A stretch of DNA of 64,000 nt from Flavobacterium sp. (GTDB lineage Bacteria > Bacteroidota > Bacteroidia > Flavobacteriales > Flavobacteriaceae), in assembly GCA_015234525.1 (NCBI GenBank), contig JADGMX010000049.1:248001-312000 (forward strand). Direction: 5' to 3'. The notes under the pieces were generated by a model, which saw only the letters and a list, made by a program, of their open reading frames with translations, was not told the origin of the DNA and did not search any database. Both the position numbers and the translations under genes were made by a program. The number at the start of each line of letters is the position of its first letter. The first letter of the stretch is position 1. This document shows positions 36,454-44,230 of the stretch, one piece after another.

Positions 36454-37160
36454 TGGTCTCTACGAAATATCGAAGCACGGCGCCTGAAGCCATGGATGAT
36501 TTTGACATGGAAGGCGAGCTTTTGCGTGATGCGCTCGATAAAATTGCGGCAATCAATCAGATTTTGGGCGGGAACCGGGTTACGCTTCAAGGAGTAAAAG
36601 AGTTGATCGGTAAAACCTCGAAACAAACGCCCATTCACATTCTCGATCTTGGTTGCGGCAATGGCGATATGTTGCGAACTTTGGCAGATTGGGGAAAGAA
36701 GAACGGCTATAATTTCCGCTTGACGGGCATCGATGCCAACGATTTCACGATTGAACATGCGCAGAATTTATCGAAAGAATACGGAAACATTGATTACGTA
36801 TGTGCCGATATTTTTGAAGATCCCGATAATATGCGTTGCGATATCGCACTTTGCACGCTAACTCTTCATCACTTTAAGGACGACGAGATTATCGGTCTGG
36901 TCGGAGATCTTAGCAGCCGCGCGAAGATGGGAATTGTTATCAATGATTTACACCGAAATATATTGGCTTACAATCTTTTTAAGGCGGTTTGTTTCACCTT
37001 TGGTTTAAATGAAGTCTCAGAAAAAGACGGTTTGGTTTCAATTTTACGCGGATTTAAAAAGAAAGACCTTACCTTGTATTCAAAGCAACTCAACTTAAAA
37101 AAATATACGATCAGATGGAAGTGGGCTTTTCGCTACCAATGGATCATTTCAAATATATGA
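36450..37160 (+). CDS. SAM-dependent methyltransferase
   Basis: 236 residues, class I methyltransferase fold. Motif I is ILDLGCGNGDML (about 64-75), followed by an acidic LTGIDANDFTIEHA and the CTLTLHHFKDDEIIGLV segment. The protein resembles UbiE/COQ5-type and type III PKS-associated methyltransferases. Start and stop each overlap the neighbour by 4 bp (ATGA), so translation is coupled. It probably methylates the phenolic product at O or C; substrate inferred from context. Confidence 0.85.
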   Translation: MMVSTKYRSTAPEAMDDFDMEGELLRDALDKIAAINQILGGNRVTLQGVKELIGKTSKQTPIHILDLGCGNGDMLRTLADWGKKNGYNFRLTGIDANDFTIEHAQNLSKEYGNIDYVCADIFEDPDNMRCDIALCTLTLHHFKDDEIIGLVGDLSSRAKMGIVINDLHRNILAYNLFKAVCFTFGLNEVSEKDGLVSILRGFKKKDLTLYSKQLNLKKYTIRWKWAFRYQWIISNI

Positions 37161-38209
37161 GCGTAAAAATTATTTCAGTTGCCACACAGCTTCCGGCGTA
37201 TTCTCGTCCAACTTCCGAAATTGTGCCTTTTATCGATACGTGGCTTGCCGGCGAGGACGATCGTTTTATAAAGAAAGTCAAAAAAATATTTGATGGTGCG
37301 GCGGTTGATAAGCGATACTCGATCATGGAACCGACCGAGGTATTTACCGCAACGTCGTTTGAAGAAAAAAATAATATTTATATCCGCGAGGCCATACAAC
37401 TGGGCGAAAAGGTTTTAAGAAAAGCGCTTGACGAAAACCGGTTACTTCCAACCGATATTGACTATTTAATTACCGTAAGCTGCACCGGAATTATGATACC
37501 GTCGTTGGATGCGTATTTAATTAACAAACTTGAAATGCGTCAGGACACAGTGCGATTGCCGGTAACTGAGATGGGTTGTGCCGCCGGAATCTCGGGGATT
37601 ATATATGCGAAAAACTTTTTGTCGTCAAATCCCGGAAAGCGGGCCGCTGTCGTAGCAATCGAAGCGCCAACAGCAACCTTTCAACTCGATGATCATTCAA
37701 TGGCCAATATTGTTAGTGCGGCAATCTTTGGTGATGGCGCGGCTTGCGTAATCCTGTCGTCGGTCGCTGATGACAACGGACCCGAAATTCTTGGTGAAGA
37801 AATGTATCATTTTTATCAAGCCGAGCATATGATGGGATTTAACCTCACAAATTCAGGCTTGCAAATGGTTTTGGATGTTGAAGTTCCCGACACGATCGCT
37901 TCGCATTTTCCAACCATTATTCACCCGTTTCTTGATAAATACGATTTGAAAATTACTGATGTCTCGCATTTGATTTTTCATCCGGGCGGAAAGAAAATTA
38001 TTCAAACCGTGGAAACGCTTTTTGACGGGTTGGGGAAAAACATCAATGACACCAAGGAAGTTCTTCGCTTATTCGGAAATATGTCGAGCGCTACTGTATT
38101 GTTTGTTTTGCGTCGGATTATGGACAACAAGCCAACCGAAGGCGATATTGGTTTAATGCTGAGTTTCGGACCCGGATTTTCAGCACAACGCGTTTTGTTG
38201 AGATGGTAA
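37157..38209 (+). CDS. Type III polyketide synthase (chalcone/alkylresorcinol synthase family)
   Basis: 350 residues with the whole catalytic triad: Cys141 (TEMGCAAGISG), His275 (IFHPGGKKII) and Asn308 (FGNMSSATV). It extends an acyl starter with malonyl-CoA and cyclises the product to a resorcinol, pyrone or quinol precursor. Bacterial members of this type take long acyl starters. The start is the ATG overlapping the methyltransferase stop. Downstream genes supply ketosynthase, dehydratase, reductase, carrier protein and Ppant transferase, which suggests that the starter chain is made by the operon itself. Confidence 0.92.
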   Translation: MSVKIISVATQLPAYSRPTSEIVPFIDTWLAGEDDRFIKKVKKIFDGAAVDKRYSIMEPTEVFTATSFEEKNNIYIREAIQLGEKVLRKALDENRLLPTDIDYLITVSCTGIMIPSLDAYLINKLEMRQDTVRLPVTEMGCAAGISGIIYAKNFLSSNPGKRAAVVAIEAPTATFQLDDHSMANIVSAAIFGDGAACVILSSVADDNGPEILGEEMYHFYQAEHMMGFNLTNSGLQMVLDVEVPDTIASHFPTIIHPFLDKYDLKITDVSHLIFHPGGKKIIQTVETLFDGLGKNINDTKEVLRLFGNMSSATVLFVLRRIMDNKPTEGDIGLMLSFGPGFSAQRVLLRW

Positions 38210-38991
38210 AAGATTTTGAAAATAGCGGATTGTGGGCAGTGGTTGTTGGCGGGAGCAGCGGCCTCGGACTCGCATCAGCACGAAAGTTGGCGCAACACGG
38301 AATGAATATTTGCGTGATTTATCGCAGTTCAAGAAGTGGTTTGGATGAAATCCGACAGAATCTTCTGGAAATAACGGAACTCGGAGTTCAGATGATCGAA
38401 TTCAATCTCGATGCACTAAACCAAGAGCGAATCCTGGAAGTTTGCCAAAAGTTACGAGCCGAAATCGGAGAAAATAAAATCAGGTGTTTGTTACATAGCC
38501 TTGCCAAGGGTAATTTAAAACCGATGATTGGTGAAAATTCGTTGTCGACTGAGGATTTTTCACTTACGATAAATGCGATGGCGATTAACCTTTTCTCATG
38601 GACCAAGTCGGTTTTTGACAATCAGTTATTTGCTGATGATGCGCGGGTGCTAACATTTACGAGTGAAGGAAGTTCAAAGTCGATTCCGTCGTATGCCGCG
38701 GTTTCAGCAGCAAAATCAGCCTTGGAAAGTATCATTAGAAGCATCGCAGTAGAATTTGCCGAAAGCGGAATTCGAGCAAACGCGATTCAGGCGGGTGTAA
38801 CTGAGACCAGTTCGCTGAAACTGATTCCGGGGTACGAGAAGATTATGTCGCATTCGATCAGCCGAAATCCGTTCAACCGACTCACAACTCCGGAAGATAT
38901 CGCAAATGTGGTTTATCTCCTCTGCAAAGACGAGGCATCTTGGATAAACGGCTCGATCATAATTGCCGATGGCGGCGAAAATTTACGATGA
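38203..38991 (+). CDS. SDR-family reductase with a FabI-like active site
   Basis: 262 residues of the short-chain dehydrogenase superfamily: a VVVGGSSGLGLA cofactor motif, and Tyr164-x6-Lys171 (SYAAVSAAKSAL), the Tyr-x6-Lys spacing of enoyl-ACP reductases rather than the Tyr-x3-Lys of ketoreductases. The C terminus (EDIANVVYLLCKDEASWINGSIIIADGG) is typical. It may reduce the enoyl or 3-keto intermediate of the chain made in this operon. It overlaps the PKS gene by 7 bp and the next gene by 4 bp. Confidence 0.85.
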   Translation: MVKDFENSGLWAVVVGGSSGLGLASARKLAQHGMNICVIYRSSRSGLDEIRQNLLEITELGVQMIEFNLDALNQERILEVCQKLRAEIGENKIRCLLHSLAKGNLKPMIGENSLSTEDFSLTINAMAINLFSWTKSVFDNQLFADDARVLTFTSEGSSKSIPSYAAVSAAKSALESIIRSIAVEFAESGIRANAIQAGVTETSSLKLIPGYEKIMSHSISRNPFNRLTTPEDIANVVYLLCKDEASWINGSIIIADGGENLR

Positions 38992-39416
38992 TGGATAAAG
39001 ATGAAATATTAGCGAGATTGCCCTATAAGAAGCCGTTTTTATTTGTTGACGATATTATTGAAATCGGCGATAATCATGTGGTTACTGAATATACTTTTGA
39101 CGGCGAACTTGATTTTTATAAAGGGCATTTTGAAGATTTACCGGTCACACCCGGAGTGATTTTGACTGAAACAATGGCACAAGGCGGTGTTGTTTGCCTT
39201 GGAATATTTTTGTTGAATGGAACCGAAGTCTCGAGAATGGCGCTAACTTCATCAGAAATCGAGTTTTACAAACCGGTTTTTCCGGGTGAGAAAGTTGTCG
39301 TCACATCTGAAAAAATATATTTCAGATTTGGAAAATTAAAATGTCGGGTAAAAATGGAAAACATGGATGGCGACGAAGTTTGTAACGGAACCATCGCCGG
39401 AATGATAATCGAATAA
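38988..39416 (+). CDS. FabZ-like 3-hydroxyacyl-ACP dehydratase
   Basis: 142 residues, hotdog fold. His47 in YKGHFEDLPVTPGVI and Glu61 in LTETMAQGG are the FabZ/FabA catalytic pair; the opening ILARLPYKKPFLFVDDI is the family start. It dehydrates 3-hydroxyacyl-ACP. Two ATGs stand in tandem at 38988 and 38991; the first overlaps the stop of the SDR gene. A second FabZ exists fused to LpxC at 59845-61233, so this copy is probably dedicated to the operon. Confidence 0.87.
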   Translation: MMDKDEILARLPYKKPFLFVDDIIEIGDNHVVTEYTFDGELDFYKGHFEDLPVTPGVILTETMAQGGVVCLGIFLLNGTEVSRMALTSSEIEFYKPVFPGEKVVVTSEKIYFRFGKLKCRVKMENMDGDEVCNGTIAGMIIE

Positions 39417-39417
39417 G

Positions 39418-40680
39418 ATGAAAAGAGTTGTAGTAACCGGTCTCGGCGTAGTTTCTCCCAATGGAGTTGGTCTTGATGATTTTGCCAAAGCCATAAAGGA
39501 AGGACAATCTGGAGTGAAATTCGATCCTGAATTGGCCGAATTGAAATTTTCTTGTCAGATTTCTGCAAAGCCGAACGTCACCGATGAGCTCGCACTCAGC
39601 TATCTTTCAGAACTGGAATTGCGAAATTTTAACGCAAGCGGCATTTTATACGGTGTGATGGCCGGGCTTGACGCATGGAAAGATGCCGGATTGAAACCTG
39701 CCGATCAGCACCCTGATTGGGACAGTGGAACCATTTTCGGAACCGGAACATCCGGAATCGGCAAATTTCGCGAAAGCATATACAAAATCGACGCGTTTGA
39801 AACCCGAAGGCTGGGAAGTACGGCGGTGGCTCAAACAATGAACAGCGGCATCAGCGCGTATTTGGCAGGAAAACTTGGTTTTGGAAATCAGGTTACAACC
39901 AATTCATCAGCGTGTACTACCGGAACTGAAAGCATTGTGATGGCTTATGATCGGATAAGTTCGGGAAAAGCCATTCGTATTCTGGCTGGAAGCACAAGCG
40001 ATTCAGGCCCGTATATTTGGGGCGGATTTGATGCCATGAAAGTTTGTACGTTTAAACATAATGATTCGCCTGAAGCAGGATCGCGGCCAATGAGTGCAAC
40101 TGCATCCGGATTTGTCCCGGGAAGTGGAGCCGGAGCTTTGGTGTTGGAAGACTATGAATCGGCTTTAAAACGCGGCGCAAAAATTTACTGCGAAGTTTTA
40201 GGCGGTAACGTAAATTCCGGCGGACAAAGAGGCGAGGGGACGATGACTGCTCCAAATTCGGTTGCGGTTCAAAAATGCATTACTGATGCGATTTCAGCCG
40301 CGGGAATTTCAGCACAGGACATCGACGTTATCAACGGGCATTTGACTGCAACGTCAAAGGACGGATTGGAAATCCAGAATTGGACTAAGGCGCTAAATCG
40401 GAAAGGCGCGGATTTTCCGTATATAAATTCGCTTAAATCAATGATTGGTCACGGATTATCCGCTGCCGGTAGCATCGAAAGTGTTGCTGCGATATTGCAG
40501 ATACGCGATCAATTTGTGTTTCCAAATCGGAATTGCGAAGATTTGCATCCTGAGATTTCGTCGTTGATTGATAAGGATCGAGTCCCAATAAAAGCGGTGC
40601 CGACATCAGTTAATGTGGTCATTAAAGCAAGTTTTGGCTTCGGCGATGTTAATGGATGTGTTATATTTAAGAAAATTTAA
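39418..40680 (+). CDS. Beta-ketoacyl-ACP synthase (FabF-like)
   Basis: 420 residues of the KAS I/II family with Cys166 (NSSACTTGTE), His308 (DVINGHLTATSKDG) and His344 (SMIGHGLSAAGSIES; Lys340 also conserved). The glycine-rich C terminus (KASFGFGDVNGC) is present. It condenses an acyl chain with malonyl-ACP. The motif DVINGHLTATS differs from the usual N-x-H-G-T-S-T of FabF, placing it in a specialised branch related to aryl-polyene/secondary-lipid ketosynthases. One base separates it from the dehydratase gene. Confidence 0.88.
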   Translation: MKRVVVTGLGVVSPNGVGLDDFAKAIKEGQSGVKFDPELAELKFSCQISAKPNVTDELALSYLSELELRNFNASGILYGVMAGLDAWKDAGLKPADQHPDWDSGTIFGTGTSGIGKFRESIYKIDAFETRRLGSTAVAQTMNSGISAYLAGKLGFGNQVTTNSSACTTGTESIVMAYDRISSGKAIRILAGSTSDSGPYIWGGFDAMKVCTFKHNDSPEAGSRPMSATASGFVPGSGAGALVLEDYESALKRGAKIYCEVLGGNVNSGGQRGEGTMTAPNSVAVQKCITDAISAAGISAQDIDVINGHLTATSKDGLEIQNWTKALNRKGADFPYINSLKSMIGHGLSAAGSIESVAAILQIRDQFVFPNRNCEDLHPEISSLIDKDRVPIKAVPTSVNVVIKASFGFGDVNGCVIFKKI

Positions 40681-40685
40681 AATAA

Positions 40686-40940
40686 ATGGATAATCAGGAC
40701 AAATTGCAACAATTAAAAGCAATCGTAAAACCATATACGAGGAATTCGGAAGCGCTCGAAAATCTGACAACACAAACTGATTTTTTGAATGATCTCAAGA
40801 TAAATTCGGCCAATCTGGTCGATGTGATTCTGGATGTTGAAGAAGCTTTTGATATCGTAATCGACAACGAATCAATGGAGCGGATGCTAAATGTTGGCGC
40901 CGCAATCGATATCATTGATGCGAAACTCGCCGAAAAATGA
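40686..40940 (+). CDS. Acyl carrier protein with an atypical Ppant site
   Basis: 84 residues, mostly helical and acidic, with the four-helix pattern of ACPs: ...TDFLNDLKINSANLVDVILDVEEAFDIVIDNESM.... The serine that should carry phosphopantetheine is Ser41; the canonical Asp-Ser-Leu is replaced by Asn-Ser-Ala. It should carry the growing chain between the ketosynthase, dehydratase and reductase of this operon. It overlaps the PPTase gene by 4 bp, which pairs it with its activating enzyme. Confidence 0.88.
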   Translation: MDNQDKLQQLKAIVKPYTRNSEALENLTTQTDFLNDLKINSANLVDVILDVEEAFDIVIDNESMERMLNVGAAIDIIDAKLAEK

Positions 40941-41434
40941 TCGGTAACGATATCGTTGACCGAAAGTTAGCTGCAAAAGAAAGCAATTGGCAACGCCGTG
41001 GATTTTTAGGAAAATTATTTCATTCACATGAAATTGAAACCATTTTGGCTTCAGCGGATCCCGAACTTACCGTTTGGATATTGTGGAGTATGAAGGAATC
41101 AGTATATAAAATCATCAACAGACAAACGGGCATCCGACACTATAATCCGATGTCGTTTCAGATCAGAAATGCCAAAATCAGTAATCATTCAGCATCAGCA
41201 GAAGTACGTTATGAAAGTCAGTGTTTCATCGCGCAAAGCGAAATAACAAACGAACTAATCCATACGATTGCAGTCGAGAATGAACAACAATTTTCAAAAA
41301 TCCAAAGCCTCGGGAAGTCGGCGCCAATTTTCAAACAAAAGGGATTGCCGTTTTTAGACAATCAGTTCACCAAGCCGGTTTCGGTTAGTCATCACGGAAG
41401 ATTTACCAGGCGAATCTGCTTAATGCAATCCTAG
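40937..41434 (+). CDS. 4'-phosphopantetheinyl transferase
   Basis: 165 residues. It shows the two PPTase motifs: GNDIVD at 3-8 (Mg2+ site) and WSMKESVYK at 50-58, then a variable C-terminal part with VSVSHHGRF. It transfers the phosphopantetheine arm of CoA to an ACP serine, most likely the ACP encoded just upstream. It is the last gene of the operon; its 3' end overlaps that of the convergent exonuclease-like gene by 15 bp. Confidence 0.88.
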   Translation: MIGNDIVDRKLAAKESNWQRRGFLGKLFHSHEIETILASADPELTVWILWSMKESVYKIINRQTGIRHYNPMSFQIRNAKISNHSASAEVRYESQCFIAQSEITNELIHTIAVENEQQFSKIQSLGKSAPIFKQKGLPFLDNQFTKPVSVSHHGRFTRRICLMQS

Positions 41435-42013
41435 TTTACTTTTTAGTTTGAGGAAAACCAGCGCCATATTGTACGCCTTCTCGCTGGTTGTATCGGTTTC
41501 ATTGTAATCAAACTTGTAGGTTGAAAACAATTTTTCGAGTGGAAACTGACCATCGGCATCAAACGCTTTTCGGTACATAATTTCGACATCAAGCGCTTCG
41601 TTTTTGAGTCGCCCGCAATACAATTTATCAAGTGCAGTATTGATCTGCTCGACTGCATGATGAATTCGGTGGCCAACCAAAACCGCATTTTCGAGATATT
41701 CAATTAATTGTTCAACCGCTTCCGGCTCGGCCATTTTCGGCTGTTTGCTGTCTACCAAAAACGTATTTGGCAAACCTTGATCGTGCAAGTATTTATACTG
41801 AAGCAGCGTGGCTTCAAAGCTGTCGCCGATAATCACCTGATCATTTTTAACGGCAACGGCGCCAAACGAGTAAATGACATCTTGCGTAGGATGCGTGCCT
41901 GAAGAGTCGACCGAAAGAACAACAAAGCGTTCGGGTTTTTTATCGAATTTCGACAAGTAGGATTTCCAGAAAGCCGGATATTCCTTATTGATATTTTTTA
42001 GCCAATCGAGCAT
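41420..42013 (-). CDS. DnaQ-like exonuclease-fold protein with lost catalytic residues
   Basis: 197 residues with the DEDDh exonuclease layout: an RFVVLSVDSSGTHPTQDVIYSFGAV strand pair, a LENAVLVGHRIHHAVEQI segment and an SEKAYNMALVFLKL C terminus. In active enzymes these would be D-x-E, H-N-x-x-x-D and H-x(4)-D. Here the first is Asp36-Ser-Ser38 (Glu lost), the second ends in Ala120 (Asp lost), and the third reads Ser...Asn182. It is therefore probably not a nuclease but a binding or scaffold protein. It follows the DUF294 gene with a 1-bp gap. Confidence 0.75.
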   Translation of the reverse strand: MLDWLKNINKEYPAFWKSYLSKFDKKPERFVVLSVDSSGTHPTQDVIYSFGAVAVKNDQVIIGDSFEATLLQYKYLHDQGLPNTFLVDSKQPKMAEPEAVEQLIEYLENAVLVGHRIHHAVEQINTALDKLYCGRLKNEALDVEIMYRKAFDADGQFPLEKLFSTYKFDYNETDTTSEKAYNMALVFLKLKSKLGLH

Positions 42014-42014
42014 G

Positions 42015-43922
42015 TTATGAAAATTGGGTGAGACGGAATTTATCCTTAATCAATTCTTCCAGATCTTTAATTGGACCAAGTGCATTTTTCAAGCGTTCGC
42101 GATCGTTCTTGGTCATTTCGTCGATGTTGATGTATTGCCCCGAGTTGTCGTTGCTGATGCCTTCCAAGGTTCTGAAACGCGAAAGTATTTGATATGCTTC
42201 GGCTGCACTCAGATAAATCTCCGAATTACGCGGATCTTCCATCGCCAATTGCTTAAAACGCATGTACGTATTATTGACACCGCGAATTTCATAACTAAGT
42301 GCGATGAGTCGGGCTGAATCGGTTAACGGCATTAGCGCTCGTGTTTTAATGTCGAATTTATCACGATGTTCGCCATCTTCTTCGACATTGAACTTTTTGA
42401 AAAAGCTCAGCGGAGCCGGTTTTCGTAAAGCGTCATTTCCTAACCAATCAAACAAAACGACATTCTTACGGACCGTTCTGAAAATTGAATCGGTTAATGC
42501 TTCTTCGATCTTAGGTTCGCCAAAAGCGATTTCATAATCAAAAAATATACTGCTGATCTCATTGCTTTCGCCCGGGAAATTCATCCAGTTGTTATACTGT
42601 TTGATCCAATCGGTAAGCGATTTACACCAGATCATGTTGCTTGCATTGTGGCCATGTGGACAAATGTTGTAACCCACGACTTCCAACGTTTGTGTTGCTT
42701 TTTTGGCTAATTTGACAAAGTAGTCCTTTACGTCGCGATATTTCTCGGCGGCCACATCTTCAAACACCAAAATACTATCCTGATCAGTCAAAAGCAACTG
42801 TTCTTTGCGACCTTGACTTCCGATGCAAAGCCACGCAAATCGGGCAGGAGGTGAGCCGAGATCCAAAATAGCGAGCTCGACTGAACGCCGCGCAAGTGCG
42901 AGATTGATTTCACCTGAAATATTGTTGATATGTGTAAGCGGAATATTCTTAGTTATTGACGTGCGAATGAGTTCAGTTAGTTTTGCCCGAACACTTTTCA
43001 ATTCGGCTGCCGACCTCGAATGTTTAATCTCTTTAATTAAGATACCAGGGTTACTTGCTTGAGCGACAACCAGATCGCGTTGTGTCACGATTCCTTTAAT
43101 GTCAGTTCCGTCGGATCCATCATGGGTCACACAAAGATGACTGACGTTGTGTTTTAAAAGTAACAATTGTGCTTCAGCAAGAGATACGTTCTCGGAAACT
43201 GTAATCACAGGCGAGACCATGATTTTTGAAATCGGCGTGGTCGCGGCAACCCGGCCTGTTACAACTTTTGCACGTAGATCTGAATCAGTCACAATTCCAA
43301 CAGGTTTATTATCAGTGGCGATAATCACACTATCCATTAAATTGTCGGTCATTAGCTGAGCAGCATCGCGAATTGTAGTATCCCCAGAAATTTTTAGAGC
43401 CGTTTTATTGTAGGCAAGCGACTGAAAATATTGAATTTCAGATTGCGATTCGATATTTACGGCGTGATCGATCGGCGATTTTCCGCGCGAATCTTTCTCG
43501 TCGCCACGTGCATTTGAGGCGAAACTTTCCAATAGAAAATTGAGAACTTCGGGATTTCGGGCAACGTACGGGCGGAATGCTTCAATTGGAATGGCATATA
43601 CCAAACTGTCTTCGCGCGCTTTGGCCGTCGTCATATAATTGTTCTTGGCAAAAAATGGCCGAAGACCGAAAATGTCGCCAGCCTTGCATTTACTGACAAG
43701 GGTTTCTTCAGCATCAGCGATAATAGTCAAATTGATCACACCTGACGCCACAACGTAAAAATCCTCGTGCAAGGCATCGTTTATCTGAAATAAAATTTTG
43801 TGCTTTTCGAGATTGATCACGCGCATCGACAATGCGATTTGCTGCAAATCCTCAGTCGACAATGTGTTAAATGGCGGAAAGTTCTTTAGAAATTCAGAAA
43901 TGCGTGCCGTGATAGCGTTCAT
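42015..43922 (-). CDS. cNMP-binding / CBS-pair / DUF294 nucleotidyltransferase-like protein
   Basis: 635 residues in four parts: a cyclic nucleotide-binding domain (about 10-125), a tandem CBS pair (about 155-290, containing PVGIVTDSDLRAKVV and GIVTQRDLVVAQ), a DUF294 nucleotidyltransferase-like domain (about 315-460; GSQGRKEQLLLTDQDSILVFED is the NT core) and a DUF294 C-terminal domain. It resembles a GlnD-like signalling protein and may modify or sense a partner in response to nucleotides. The first 19 codons of the longest frame lack protein-like character, so the ATG at 43922 was chosen. The neighbouring exonuclease-like protein is the usual partner. Confidence 0.88.
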   Translation of the reverse strand: MNAITARISEFLKNFPPFNTLSTEDLQQIALSMRVINLEKHKILFQINDALHEDFYVVASGVINLTIIADAEETLVSKCKAGDIFGLRPFFAKNNYMTTAKAREDSLVYAIPIEAFRPYVARNPEVLNFLLESFASNARGDEKDSRGKSPIDHAVNIESQSEIQYFQSLAYNKTALKISGDTTIRDAAQLMTDNLMDSVIIATDNKPVGIVTDSDLRAKVVTGRVAATTPISKIMVSPVITVSENVSLAEAQLLLLKHNVSHLCVTHDGSDGTDIKGIVTQRDLVVAQASNPGILIKEIKHSRSAAELKSVRAKLTELIRTSITKNIPLTHINNISGEINLALARRSVELAILDLGSPPARFAWLCIGSQGRKEQLLLTDQDSILVFEDVAAEKYRDVKDYFVKLAKKATQTLEVVGYNICPHGHNASNMIWCKSLTDWIKQYNNWMNFPGESNEISSIFFDYEIAFGEPKIEEALTDSIFRTVRKNVVLFDWLGNDALRKPAPLSFFKKFNVEEDGEHRDKFDIKTRALMPLTDSARLIALSYEIRGVNNTYMRFKQLAMEDPRNSEIYLSAAEAYQILSRFRTLEGISNDNSGQYINIDEMTKNDRERLKNALGPIKDLEELIKDKFRLTQFS

Positions 43923-44199
<277 letters not shown>

Positions 44200-44207
44200 T
44201 ACCTTTG
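44200..44207 (+). promoter_or_regulatory. -7 promoter element of the Bcr/CflA pump gene (TACCTTTG)
   Basis: A TAnnTTTG match 23 bp before the chosen ATG, and inside the longer frame that starts at 44141. This argues for the shorter protein. Confidence 0.55.
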
Positions 44208-44230
44208 CAAACCTAAATTTTAGACTTTTA

